Assembly: GCA_000985875.1 (NCBI GenBank)
Contig: CCRI01000001.1
Coordinates: 248,001 to 312,000, forward strand
Origin: Neorhizobium galegae bv. officinalis
GTDB taxonomy: Bacteria > Pseudomonadota > Alphaproteobacteria > Rhizobiales > Rhizobiaceae
Direction: 5' to 3'
DNA length: 64,000 nt
The position numbers and the translations under genes were made by a program. Positions within the stretch are counted from its first letter, which is position 1, and every line of letters begins with the position of its first letter. The notes beneath the pieces were generated by a model, which had not been told where the DNA came from, made no database searches, and saw nothing but the letters and a program-made list of their open reading frames with translations. Below are positions 52,513 through 61,512 of the stretch, in pieces.

Positions 52513-54162
52513 ATGGCACGTCAGTTCATCTATCACATGTCGGGACTCAACAAGTCCTACGGCGCCAAGAAAATCCTTGAGAACGTCAATCTGTCTTTCT
52601 ACCCGGACGCCAAGATCGGTATCCTCGGCCCGAACGGCGCCGGTAAGTCGACCGTGCTGCGCATCATCGCCGGCCAGGACAAGGAATATACCGGCGAAGC
52701 CTGGCTCGCAGAAGGCGCGACCGTCGGCTATCTCGAGCAGGAACCGCATCTCGACGAGACCAAGACCGTTTTTGAGAACGTCATGGTGGGCGTTGCCAAG
52801 AAGACGGCCGTCCTCGACCGCTACAACGAACTGATGATGAACTATTCCGACGAGACCGCGGAAGAGGGCGCCAAGCTCCAGGACGTCATCGACAGCCAGA
52901 ACCTCTGGGATCTGGAAAGCCAGGTCGAGATGGCCATGGAGGCACTGCGCTGCCCGCCGCGTGATTCGGAAGTCACCAGCCTGTCGGGCGGTGAGCGCCG
53001 CCGCGTTGCTCTCTGCCGCCTTCTCCTGTCGCAGCCGGACCTGCTGCTGCTCGACGAACCGACCAACCATCTGGACGCCGAAACCATCGCCTGGCTCGAA
53101 AAGCACCTGCGCGACTATCCGGGCGCCGTGATGATGATCACCCACGATCGCTACTTCCTGGACAACGTCACCGGCTGGATTCTCGAGCTCGACCGCGGCC
53201 GCGGCATCCCTTACGAAGGCAATTACTCGGCCTACCTGCTCGCCAAGGCCAAGCGCATGCAGCAGGAAAACCGGGAAGAGGCCGGCCGCCAGAAGGCGAT
53301 CAGCCGCGAACAGGAATGGATCGCATCCAGCCCGAAGGCGCGTCAGGCAAAGTCCAAGGCGCGTATCAAGTCCTACGAACAGCTGGTGGAAGCGGCTGAA
53401 AAGCAGCGTCCCGGCGACGCGCAGATCATCATCCCGGTCAGCGAGCGTCTCGGCCAGGTGGTCATCGAGATGGAAGGCATCACCAAGGGCTTCGAGGGCC
53501 GCACGCTGATCAACGACCTGTCGATCAAGCTGCCGCCGGGCGGCATCGTCGGCATTATCGGCCCGAACGGCGCCGGCAAGACGACGCTGTTCCGGATGAT
53601 CACCGGCCAGGAAACGCCGGATGCCGGTTCGATCCGGATCGGCGAGACCGTCCATCTCGGTTATGTCGACCAGAGCCGCGATGCGCTGGATGGCAACAAG
53701 ACCGTCTGGGAAGAGATCTCCGGCGGTGCCGAAATCATCAAGCTCGGCAAGTTCGACATGAACTCCCGTGCCTATTGCGGCGCCTTCAACTTCAAGGGCG
53801 GCGACCAGCAGCAGAAGGTCGGCAATCTTTCGGGTGGCCAGCGCAACCGCGTTCACCTCGCCAAGATGCTGAAGGCCGGCGGCAACGTTCTGCTCCTCGA
53901 CGAACCGACCAACGACCTCGATACGGAAACGCTGGGTGCGCTTGAAAGCGCGCTGGAAAACTTTGCCGGCTGCGCCATCATCATCAGCCACGATCGCATG
54001 TTCCTCGACCGCCTGGCGACGCATATTCTCGCTTTCGAAGGCGACGGTCATGTCGAGTGGTTCGAAGGCAATTTCGAGGACTACGAGCAGGACAAGGTCC
54101 GCCGACTCGGCCCCGATGCGCTCAACCCTGGCAGCCAGGCCCACAAGCGCCTGACTCGTTAA
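52513..54162 (+). CDS. ettA: ABC-F translation factor EttA
   Basis: Soluble ATPase of 549 aa with two ABC domains and no membrane part. Walker A GPNGAGKST (about 39-47) and GPNGAGKTT, signatures LSGGERRRVALCRLLL and LSGGQRNRVHLAKML, and two DEPTN boxes are intact. The linker (about 240-320) reads KAKRMQQENREEAGRQKAISREQEWI, the P-site interaction motif region of EttA. EttA binds the ribosomal E site and gates the start of elongation according to ADP/ATP. The ATG at 52513 lies 90 bases from the divergent hydrolase start. Confidence 0.95.
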   Translation: MARQFIYHMSGLNKSYGAKKILENVNLSFYPDAKIGILGPNGAGKSTVLRIIAGQDKEYTGEAWLAEGATVGYLEQEPHLDETKTVFENVMVGVAKKTAVLDRYNELMMNYSDETAEEGAKLQDVIDSQNLWDLESQVEMAMEALRCPPRDSEVTSLSGGERRRVALCRLLLSQPDLLLLDEPTNHLDAETIAWLEKHLRDYPGAVMMITHDRYFLDNVTGWILELDRGRGIPYEGNYSAYLLAKAKRMQQENREEAGRQKAISREQEWIASSPKARQAKSKARIKSYEQLVEAAEKQRPGDAQIIIPVSERLGQVVIEMEGITKGFEGRTLINDLSIKLPPGGIVGIIGPNGAGKTTLFRMITGQETPDAGSIRIGETVHLGYVDQSRDALDGNKTVWEEISGGAEIIKLGKFDMNSRAYCGAFNFKGGDQQQKVGNLSGGQRNRVHLAKMLKAGGNVLLLDEPTNDLDTETLGALESALENFAGCAIIISHDRMFLDRLATHILAFEGDGHVEWFEGNFEDYEQDKVRRLGPDALNPGSQAHKRLTR

Positions 54163-54187
54163 TATCTTTTAGCATTGTCTAAGTTAG

Positions 54188-54210
54188 AACCCCGGCTTTG
54201 CCGGGGTTTT
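54188..54210 (+). terminator. Rho-independent terminator after ettA
   Basis: AACCCCGGC (54188-54196) pairs perfectly with GCCGGGGTT (54200-54208) around TTT, followed by TT. It is 25 bases after the ettA stop. Confidence 0.85.
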
Positions 54211-54388
54211 GCGTTCTGGGTGCGTTAATAAATGCTAAATCTAGCACCCCCAAAATTATGGGGATTTCTTGTGTAGTCTAATCAAGACAATTGCAAAGTT
54301 TGCGGCGCAGTTTCGCCCTCGGGGAAGGTCCATGATTTGCGGGCCTTATACGCTGTCATGACGACGGGGCCATTTCGAGGATTTATTT

Positions 54389-56686
54389 ATGCTGCGTCTC
54401 ATCGAGCGCTTGCCTTTTCGTACGTCTTTGACGCTTCTTGCGTCCATTCCGCTTCTGGCTGTCATTACGCTGGGTGCGCTTTCGAGCCTGGATGCCTATG
54501 CCCAGTACCGCGAATTGAATCATGCGGTCGTGCTTGAAAGGCTCGCGCTGGCCGCGGGCGATCTCATGAATGCCATTCCGCTGGAAAGTTCCGTGCCGCT
54601 GGCGCAACGCCCCGACGCACGCAGCAAGCTGGACGCCGCGCAGAGGACGGTCGTCGAACTCCACAAGCAGATCGACGCGAACGGCTATAGCGAGCCGGGC
54701 CTGCGTGACCTCGCCAAGTCGCTTGAGGAACGTTATGCGCGCATGGGTGAATATCGCGCCAAGATCGACGCCGGCGACACCAATCAGCTTCTCTCGGCGC
54801 AATATGTAAGCCCGGTCTCCGAGCGGGGCCTGGACATTATCGGCCGTGTTGCGAGCCTCACGCAAGACCGCGAGTTGGCGCGTTATCTCGATGGTTATCA
54901 ATCGCTGGTTCAGGTGAACAACGGCTACGCGATCATCAACCGCATGGGCCAGCAGTATAGCAAGAACGGCACGCTCGCCCCCGAAGAGGTCGCGCGCTAC
55001 ATGCAGGGCCGCCAGCAGACCCGCATCTTCGAAAAGCCGTTTCGCAATCTTTCTTCTGCGGACGTCGTCGCGAAGTTCGACGCCTATTGGCAGACCGCCG
55101 ACGGCGTGCTGATTGCCAACACGCTGAAGGGTATCGAAACCTACAAGGGCTATACGCCGGCTCCTGGCGATTTCGACGCCTGGACCAATGCGATGAACAA
55201 GCGTCGCGAATACACCGGCGCCTTGATCGATCAGGCGGCCGCCGATATCAAGAGCCTTGGGGATGACAAATCGGCCTTGGCCGCGTACAACCTGCGGGTG
55301 ATGTTCGCGTCGCTCGGCTTCTTCATCGTCGCAGTCATCGCGCTCAGCGTTCTCATCGCCCGCAGCCTGTCCGGCTCGATCCGCAAGATCGGCGACCGTA
55401 TGGCGAGCCTTGCCTCCGGCAATACCGAGGAGGCTATTCCCTACGCCGATCGCAAAGACGAAATCGGCGCCATGGCCCGTTCGGTCGAGGTATTCCGCGA
55501 AGCCGCCATCCGTAACCTTCAGCTGGAAGGCGAGGCAGAGGCCACCCGTCGTCGCTCGGAAGCCGAGCGCCTCGAAATGCAGCGCCAGAGCGAGGCGGAT
55601 GCGGAGGCGAAGCTGACCCAGGCGACCGGCGCTCTCGCCGCAAACCTTCGCCGTCTGGCCGACGGCGACATGCTCTGCGAAGTCAACGAAGCTTTGGCGC
55701 CGCAGTTCGAAGGCCTGCGCCACGACTTCAATACCTCGGTCCGCCAGTTGCGCGAGGCGCTGCTCAGCGTCGGCAATTCCGTCGCCACCGTCACCAGCGG
55801 TTCGAGAGAAATCTCCGACGCATCCGACAACCTGTCCAAGCGCACGGAGCAGCAGGCTGCTTCGCTGGAGGAAACGGCAGCAGCACTGGAGGAGATCACC
55901 GCCAACGTCGTTTCGACCTCCAAGCGCACCGGCGAGGCTCGCGACGTCGTCCGCGACGCACGGACCCGCGCGGACCAGTCGGGCCAGGTCGTCCGCAACG
56001 CGGTTGCCGCCATGGAGCGGATCGAGAAGTCGTCGCAGCAGATCGGCCAGATCATCGGCGTGATCGACGAGATCGCCTTCCAGACCAACCTGCTGGCGCT
56101 CAACGCCGGCGTGGAAGCGGCGCGTGCCGGCGAAGCCGGCAAGGGTTTTGCGGTCGTCGCGCAGGAAGTCCGCGAACTCGCCCAGCGCTCGGCAAACGCC
56201 GCCAAGGAAATCAAGTCGCTGATCTCCAACTCGGCGGTTGCCGTCAGCGAAGGCGTCAAGCTCGTCAGCGAGACGGGCGAGGGGCTCAGCGTCATCGAGC
56301 AACTGGTTCAGACCGTCAACGGTCACATGGATGCGATCGCAATCGCGGCACAGGAACAGTCGGTCGGCCTTGCTCAGGTCAATACCGCCGTCAACCACAT
56401 GGACCAGTCGACCCAGCAGAATGCCGCCATGGTCGAAGAGATGAACGCCTCCGGCGCGGGCCTTGCCCAGGAAAGCGGAAAGCTCAGCGATCTCCTCTCG
56501 CACTTCCAGCTCGGCGGCAGTGCCTCTGTCCAGCTTCGCGAGACGGCAAGCCGCATGCGCGCGCCGGCAGCTCCGGCCTCGCGCCCGGTAGCCGCTGCAC
56601 CGAGCCGTCCGATGCCAGCGCGTGCTCCGGTCTCCCGCGGAAACACGGCTCTCGCGCAATCCGCCGACGAGTGGGAAGAATTCTGA
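54389..56686 (+). CDS. Methyl-accepting chemotaxis protein, NIT-like sensor
   Basis: Transmembrane chemoreceptor of 765 aa. First helix about 13-35, periplasmic all-helical region about 36-300 with a NIT-like beginning ([16 protein letters not shown]), second helix about 306-328, HAMP about 329-385, a second HAMP-like stretch about 410-460, and the signalling hairpin with [43 protein letters not shown] (tip near 560). The last six residues, DEWEEF, form the pentapeptide tether for CheR/CheB. Nitrate/nitrite sensing is suggested by the NIT-like part only. Confidence 0.9.
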   Translation: MLRLIERLPFRTSLTLLASIPLLAVITLGALSSLDAYAQYRELNHAVVLERLALAAGDLMNAIPLESSVPLAQRPDARSKLDAAQRTVVELHKQIDANGYSEPGLRDLAKSLEERYARMGEYRAKIDAGDTNQLLSAQYVSPVSERGLDIIGRVASLTQDRELARYLDGYQSLVQVNNGYAIINRMGQQYSKNGTLAPEEVARYMQGRQQTRIFEKPFRNLSSADVVAKFDAYWQTADGVLIANTLKGIETYKGYTPAPGDFDAWTNAMNKRREYTGALIDQAAADIKSLGDDKSALAAYNLRVMFASLGFFIVAVIALSVLIARSLSGSIRKIGDRMASLASGNTEEAIPYADRKDEIGAMARSVEVFREAAIRNLQLEGEAEATRRRSEAERLEMQRQSEADAEAKLTQATGALAANLRRLADGDMLCEVNEALAPQFEGLRHDFNTSVRQLREALLSVGNSVATVTSGSREISDASDNLSKRTEQQAASLEETAAALEEITANVVSTSKRTGEARDVVRDARTRADQSGQVVRNAVAAMERIEKSSQQIGQIIGVIDEIAFQTNLLALNAGVEAARAGEAGKGFAVVAQEVRELAQRSANAAKEIKSLISNSAVAVSEGVKLVSETGEGLSVIEQLVQTVNGHMDAIAIAAQEQSVGLAQVNTAVNHMDQSTQQNAAMVEEMNASGAGLAQESGKLSDLLSHFQLGGSASVQLRETASRMRAPAAPASRPVAAAPSRPMPARAPVSRGNTALAQSADEWEEF

Positions 56687-56711
56687 TCTTCCTGGCACCA
56701 ACAAAACTTAA

Positions 56712-56733
56712 GAGGGCGGCTTCGGCCGCCTTC
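56712..56733 (+). terminator. Hairpin after the chemoreceptor gene
   Basis: GAGGGCGGC pairs with GCCGCCTTC (9 bp, one G-U) on a stable UUCG tetraloop, 26 bases after the stop. It is followed by TGCGTTT rather than a pure U-tract. Confidence 0.65.
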
Positions 56734-56791
56734 TGCGTTTCAGGCGACCTCGTCGGATCCATCAGTTGCCGCTTGCATGGAACAGCAAAAC

Positions 56792-56813
56792 GATATAAAC
56801 ATATCTTTATATC
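56792..56813. promoter_or_regulatory. Palindromic operator of the ArsR-metF operon
   Basis: Arms GATATAAA and TTTATATC are perfect inverted repeats around CATATC, whose inner ATAT is also symmetric, so 20 of 22 bases are self-complementary. It lies 25-46 bases before the ArsR-type start. The core ATAAACATATCTTTAT (56795-56810) recurs unchanged in front of metH, 31 kb away. Confidence 0.8.
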
Positions 56814-56837
56814 TTGATTGCGTAAGGATGCGGCTGA

Positions 56838-57836
56838 ATGGGACTGACGCTCGACACCCTGGTGGACGTACTGAAAACGGCAGGCGAGCCGACGCGCTTT
56901 CGCCTGCTTGCGCTTCTCGCTGCCGGGGACCTGACCGTCACCGATCTTACCGAAATCCTGGGCCAGTCGCAGCCGCGCATCTCGCGGCATCTGAAGCTGC
57001 TTGCCGAAGAGGCGCTGATCGATCGCTATCAGGAGGGCGCCTGGGCCTATTTCCGGCTGAAGCAGGAGGGCAAGGCGGCAACGCTGGTGAGGACGCTGCT
57101 CGCCGCGGCCTCGGAGGAGGATCCGGTCCTGCTGAGGGACAGCGAGCGGCTGACGACGGTCAAGCGGCTGCGTGCCGAACGCGCCCAGGCCTATTTCACG
57201 CGCAACGCGTCCGAATGGGACGAGCTCCGGCGCCTGCATATCAGCGACGCGGTCGTCGAGTCGGCGCTGCTCAAGCTGATCGGTCCGGCGCCCGTCGACG
57301 CGCTCCTCGATCTCGGGACCGGCACCGGCTGGATTCTCCAGCTTCTGTCCAACATCTATCGTCGGGCCGTTGGCATCGATGCGAGCCGCGACATGCTCTC
57401 CGTCGCCCGGTCCAATCTCGACAAGGCCGGGATCGTCAAGGCATCCGTCCGGCATGGCGACATTCTCAACCTGCCGCTCGAAGGGCAGGATTTCGACCTG
57501 ATCACCATTCATCAGGTGCTGCATTTCCTCGACCAGCCTGAACTGGCGATTGCCGAGGCAGCCCGCGTGCTGCGTCCGGGCGGCCGCCTGCTGATCGTCG
57601 ATCTCGCACCACATACGCTCGAATACCTGCGCAACGACCATGCCCATGTGCGTCTCGGCTTTTCCCATCAGGTGATGGCGGAATGGCTCGAGAAGGTGGG
57701 CCTCGAAGTCGAGCAGGCAATCGATCTTGGTTCCGGCAAGGAAGGCGGGCTCACGGCCACCGTCTGGCTCGCCTGCGACCGCCGCCTGCTGATCGCCGCC
57801 CATCATGCATCCACCCAATCGCACACCGTCCTTTAA
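56838..57836 (+). CDS. ArsR-type regulator fused to a SAM methyltransferase domain (SahR-like)
   Basis: Two-domain protein of 332 aa. The winged helix (about 1-95) contains LTVTDLTEILGQSQPRISRHLKLLAEEALI, with no arsenic- or metal-binding cysteines. The C-terminal class I methyltransferase-like domain (about 120-320) has motif I LLDLGTGTGWIL, the acidic VGIDASRDML and the later RPGGRLLIVDLAPH. Such fusions belong to the SahR group, ArsR-type regulators of the methionine cycle that respond to S-adenosylhomocysteine. The metF gene follows after 13 bases and the same operator stands before metH. Whether the methyltransferase part is still active is unknown. Confidence 0.88.
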   Translation: MGLTLDTLVDVLKTAGEPTRFRLLALLAAGDLTVTDLTEILGQSQPRISRHLKLLAEEALIDRYQEGAWAYFRLKQEGKAATLVRTLLAAASEEDPVLLRDSERLTTVKRLRAERAQAYFTRNASEWDELRRLHISDAVVESALLKLIGPAPVDALLDLGTGTGWILQLLSNIYRRAVGIDASRDMLSVARSNLDKAGIVKASVRHGDILNLPLEGQDFDLITIHQVLHFLDQPELAIAEAARVLRPGGRLLIVDLAPHTLEYLRNDHAHVRLGFSHQVMAEWLEKVGLEVEQAIDLGSGKEGGLTATVWLACDRRLLIAAHHASTQSHTVL

Positions 57837-57849
57837 GGGAGCTGAACCA

Positions 57850-58737
57850 ATGACCGCCGATAGCGAAACTTTCAGCGTTTCCTTCGAATTCTTTCCGCCG
57901 AAGTCGGAAGAGATGGAGGGGCAGCTCTGGGATACGGTGGATGAACTGGCGCTCTGGGATCCGAGGTTCGTTTCGGTCACCTATGGTGCGGGAGGTTCGA
58001 CCAAGGCGCCGACGATCAACACGGTGCGCCGCCTGGTCGGCGAAACCTCGCTTGCGACCGCCGCGCACCTGACCTGCGTCGATGCCACGCGCGAAGAAAC
58101 CCATTCCGTCGTCGGCGAGTACCGCGCCGCCGGCATCCGCCACATCGTTGCCCTGCGCGGCGATCCGGCGAGTGGTATCGGTACAGAATATCGTCCGCAT
58201 CCGCAGGGTTATGCCAATGCGGCGGATCTGGTGCGCGGTCTGACCGAGCTCGGCGGCTTCGACATTTCCGTTTCCGCCTATCCCGAAAAACATCCGGAAA
58301 GTGCCGATCTCGGCGCAGACATCGAAATGCTGAAGCGCAAGGCGGATGCCGGCGCCGCTCGGGCACTGACCCAGTTCTTCTTCGACAACGACGTTTTTGA
58401 ACGTTACCTCGAAAAGGTCCGCGCCGCCGGCATCGCGATCCCGATCGTGCCGGGCATCATGCCGATCCAGAACCTGACCCAGCTCAAGCGTTTCGCCGGA
58501 CGCTGCGGTTCCTCGGTTCCATCTTTCCTGGATGCCCGTTTCGAAGGTTTGGACGACAAGCCCGAGGATCGCGCGAGCGTGGCTGCCGACATCGCCGCCG
58601 AACAGATCGAGGATCTGATCCGCCGGGGCCTTGGCGACTTCCACATCTACACGATGAACCGGGCACCGCTCGTATCCGCGGTCCTTCAGCGGCTCGGCCG
58701 CCGCCAGATCCGCACGCCGCGGATCGCTGCCGCCTGA
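57850..58737 (+). CDS. metF: Methylenetetrahydrofolate reductase
   Basis: FAD enzyme of 295 aa (E. coli MetF is 296). It has the catalytic glutamate in SFEFFPPKSEEME (about residue 13), FVSVTYGAGGST, AHLTCVDATREE, IVALRGDPASG and LTQFFFDNDVFERYL. It makes 5-methyltetrahydrofolate, the methyl donor for the metH product. Second gene of the ArsR-metF operon, ending in a strong terminator. Confidence 0.95.
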   Translation: MTADSETFSVSFEFFPPKSEEMEGQLWDTVDELALWDPRFVSVTYGAGGSTKAPTINTVRRLVGETSLATAAHLTCVDATREETHSVVGEYRAAGIRHIVALRGDPASGIGTEYRPHPQGYANAADLVRGLTELGGFDISVSAYPEKHPESADLGADIEMLKRKADAGAARALTQFFFDNDVFERYLEKVRAAGIAIPIVPGIMPIQNLTQLKRFAGRCGSSVPSFLDARFEGLDDKPEDRASVAADIAAEQIEDLIRRGLGDFHIYTMNRAPLVSAVLQRLGRRQIRTPRIAAA

Positions 58738-58747
58738 GCGATTGAAA

Positions 58748-58782
58748 AAAACGCATGCTCCTACGAAGGGAGCATGCGTTTT
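58748..58782. terminator. Bidirectional Rho-independent terminator between metF and the microprotein gene
   Basis: AAAACGCATGCTCC pairs perfectly with GGAGCATGCGTTTT (14-bp stem, 7-base loop). It begins 10 bases after the metF stop. On the minus strand it is followed by a run of six T, so it also ends transcription from the microprotein gene at 58852. Confidence 0.9.
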
Positions 58783-58851
58783 CACCAGAAGTGCTGATTA
58801 TCAAACGGTCGTGGATGCGATATCTTGAACTGGTAGTCGAACTGGTGGCGC

Positions 58852-58929
58852 TCAAATGAAGAGCATGGATGCCACAAACACAAACGCTGCACTGACTACC
58901 AAGACATTGAGAGAGTATGTACGTCCCAT
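58852..58929 (-). CDS. 25-residue single-pass membrane microprotein
   Basis: Short gene too small for usual gene calling. The ATG at 58929 has the full Shine-Dalgarno sequence AAGGAGG (58935-58941) 5 bases upstream. The product begins MGRTYSLNV and ends VASMLFI: a short polar start with one arginine, then about 17 hydrophobic residues (NVLVVSAAFVFVA), a single membrane helix with N-in orientation. The gene lies alone on the minus strand between metF and a DMT gene and ends before the bidirectional terminator. No function is known to me. Confidence 0.72.
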   Translation of the reverse strand: MGRTYSLNVLVVSAAFVFVASMLFI

Positions 58930-59153
58930 GTCTGCCTCCTTGCGTTGACGGGCAGACTTTATGTCGGTTTTGTGCCGGTTGGGAAGCGTATTTCTATGCT
59001 GCGGTGCCGTCCATCTGTTCACCTTATCAGGGTGCGGATCGCGTAAGCGACTGATTTTTATCGGTAAATCATACGTTAATCTTAATTTCCGCAGGGTTAA
59101 AAACCCGTGTACGGCTGTTAACTTCTGACATATTCCGTGATGGTTTCGCCCCG

Positions 59154-60083
59154 TTAAGACGCGCCGGGCAACGAATTGCTGCGCCTGCGAAGGAGCCTTC
59201 CGTCGAGCAGGACCAGGCCGAAACCGATCAGCAGCATGCCGATGAGGTCGGTTGCCTCCAATCTTTCGCCGAGGAAAAGCGCGCCGAGAAGGATCGCGCT
59301 CGGGGGCACGACGAGCGTAACCAGAGAGGCATTCGTTGCGCCGGCCATCCCCAGGATACGGAAATAGAGGAGATAGGCGAAGGCGGTCGACAGGAGCGCC
59401 AGCGCGAGGATCGCAAGGACGGCATGCGTCGACGGGGTGGGCAGCGCCCAGGGCTGGTCGGCGAGCAGCGACACGGGCAGCATCATGAGGCTCGAGGCCG
59501 TGAGCTGTCCAGTGGCGCTGACCGGCGCGGGCAGGCCGCGGAAACGTTTGCCGTAGGTGCCGGCCACTCCGTAGGAGATTGCAGCAAGGATCGGCAGGAC
59601 CAGCGCCCAGAGCGGCGCGGACGCGGCCGCCGTGACGCCCGGACCGATGAGCACGGCCGTCCCGGCAAGACCCGCAAGGCAGCCGGCGATTTTTGCGGGT
59701 GTCAGTTTTTCGTCGGCGGTCCAGCGATTGGCGATCAGCACCGTCCAGATCGGCGTGGTCGCGTTGAGGATCGAAGCGAGACCGGCACCGATCTCGGTCT
59801 GTCCGAAGAAGATCAGTGTATGGGGGAGGGCATTGTTGATGAAGCCCATGACCAGGAAGGAGCGCCAGTGGGTTCTAAGCGTCGTATAGAGCCCGAACCT
59901 GCCGCGCAGATAGATGTGCAGCGCCGCTGCTGCCAGGAACAGGCGCAGGAAGACGAGGGTGAAGGGCGGCACTTCCAGGACTGCGACGCGCGCGAAGAAG
60001 AAGGATCCGCCCCAGATCAGCCCGAGCAAAAGGATCAGGGCCCAGGCAGCAGCGCTGGGCTTCGGAATGGCGGCGATTGTCAT
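59154..60083 (-). CDS. DMT superfamily (EamA) transporter
   Basis: Inner-membrane protein of 309 aa with ten predicted helices in two EamA repeats (about 13-140 and 155-290). The ATG is preceded by GAGGGGG. Repeat signatures include LIWGGSFFFARVAVLEVPPFTLVFLR and the second-half RLEATDLIGMLLIGFGLVLL. Homologues export metabolites or amino acids. It is transcribed alone, with the lytic transglycosylase gene 85 bases upstream on the same strand. Confidence 0.88.
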   Translation of the reverse strand: MTIAAIPKPSAAAWALILLLGLIWGGSFFFARVAVLEVPPFTLVFLRLFLAAAALHIYLRGRFGLYTTLRTHWRSFLVMGFINNALPHTLIFFGQTEIGAGLASILNATTPIWTVLIANRWTADEKLTPAKIAGCLAGLAGTAVLIGPGVTAAASAPLWALVLPILAAISYGVAGTYGKRFRGLPAPVSATGQLTASSLMMLPVSLLADQPWALPTPSTHAVLAILALALLSTAFAYLLYFRILGMAGATNASLVTLVVPPSAILLGALFLGERLEATDLIGMLLIGFGLVLLDGRLLRRRSNSLPGAS

Positions 60084-60168
60084 GCAAAATCCCCCTCGCG
60101 GTCAAGGTCAGGGAATAACCCTATGATCCGCGAGTCGCCACCCGATTTCGGCCGGGCGGCGATGTATT

Positions 60169-61371
60169 TCAGAGCGCGGAGAGCAGGGTCTGGGTTGGCC
60201 AGCCGTCGGCCGGCTGGCCAAGGCGCGCCTGTTCCTTCTGGACAGCCTGGCGCGTGCCAGACCCCAGGATGCCGTCGACCTTGCCGATATTGTGGCCGAG
60301 CGCTTCCAGCTTGGTCTGCAGCGCCTTCATGCCGGTGTCGTCCAGGCCCTGGTCCGGCGTGCCCTTCAGATAGGTCGGAGCGCCGGAAAGCCGGGTTGCG
60401 AAATAGGCGGCCGAGGTCGTGTAGATGAACGACTGGTTCCATTCCAGATAGATGCTGAAGTTCGGATAGGTCAGGAAGGCCGGCCCCTTGCGACCCTGCG
60501 GAAGGATGAGCGCCGCGGGCAGGTTGCCGAAGTTGGTCACGCCATCGCGCGGGGTGACGCCCAGCTTGAACCATTCGCTGGCCGGCATCTCGTTGCCGAG
60601 GCCGGACTTGTCCCAGGGGAGGTTTTCCGGCAGCTGCACTTCCTGCATCCACGGCTGGCCAGGCTTGAAGCCCATGCTCTGGATAAATTTTGCGGCCGTG
60701 AGAATGGCGTCAGGCGAACTGGCCTTGACGTTGATATGGCCATCGCCGTCACCATCGACGCCGTGGGCGATGATATCCTCGGGGAGCATCTGCACCTGGC
60801 CGATCTCGCCGGCCCATGCACCCGTGTTGGTCGAAGGATTGAGGTCACCGTGCTGGACCATCTCGATCAGGGCGATCAGCTGCGGGCGGAAAAGCTGCGG
60901 GCGGCGGCAGTCGTGCGAGAGGGTCACCAGTGCATTACGGGTGTTGAAATCGCCCTGGACGGCGCCGAAATCGGTCTCCATCCCCCAGAAGGCGGTGATG
61001 ACGCCTGGCGCCACGCCGAACTCCTTCTCGGCGCGTGCGAAGACCTCCGCATACTGCTTGATCTTCTGGCGGCCGATGTCGAGGCGCGCCTGGCTGACGG
61101 TGCGCTGCGAAAATTCGAGGAAGGTCTGGCGGAAGACGCCCTGAGCCCGGTCGCGGGACAGAACCTTCTGATCGATCTGGGCGCCGGCGAGCGCCTCATC
61201 TGCCGCACTTGCCGACGCGCCCTTGGAAATGGCTTCCGCCTTGACGCCCTCGAGGAAGGCGCCGAGATCTCCGCCGCAGGCGGGAGCCGGGGCCTGGGCG
61301 AGAGCGGTGGAGGCAAGGCAAGTGGTGATGACGGAGGCAAGGGCGAGGCGGCGGGCAAAGCGAGCGGACAT
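60169..61371 (-). CDS. Lytic murein transglycosylase, MltB family, with peptidoglycan-binding domain
   Basis: Exported wall enzyme of 400 aa. A Sec signal (MSARFARRLALASVITTCLAS... ALA-QA) is followed by the SLT_2 catalytic domain (about 30-320) with the catalytic glutamate in TAFWGMETDFGAVQGDFNTRNALVTLSHDC and GAWAGEIGQVQMLPED. A C-terminal PG_binding_1 domain (about 335-395) ends the protein. There is no lipobox, unlike E. coli MltB, so it is periplasmic. It cleaves glycan strands to 1,6-anhydro ends. Confidence 0.92.
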   Translation of the reverse strand: MSARFARRLALASVITTCLASTALAQAPAPACGGDLGAFLEGVKAEAISKGASASAADEALAGAQIDQKVLSRDRAQGVFRQTFLEFSQRTVSQARLDIGRQKIKQYAEVFARAEKEFGVAPGVITAFWGMETDFGAVQGDFNTRNALVTLSHDCRRPQLFRPQLIALIEMVQHGDLNPSTNTGAWAGEIGQVQMLPEDIIAHGVDGDGDGHINVKASSPDAILTAAKFIQSMGFKPGQPWMQEVQLPENLPWDKSGLGNEMPASEWFKLGVTPRDGVTNFGNLPAALILPQGRKGPAFLTYPNFSIYLEWNQSFIYTTSAAYFATRLSGAPTYLKGTPDQGLDDTGMKALQTKLEALGHNIGKVDGILGSGTRQAVQKEQARLGQPADGWPTQTLLSAL

Positions 61372-61512
61372 TCGGCGTTCCTAGAATCTGAGTAAGCGCT
61401 ATCCGATCTCGGAAAATTTTGTGACCGAAACGTGGACGGCAGCCGTGTTGGCGCAGTTATTATCGCAACTGCTCACACATTGCCAGATACCTGTTCGCCA
61501 GATGCACGGGGG

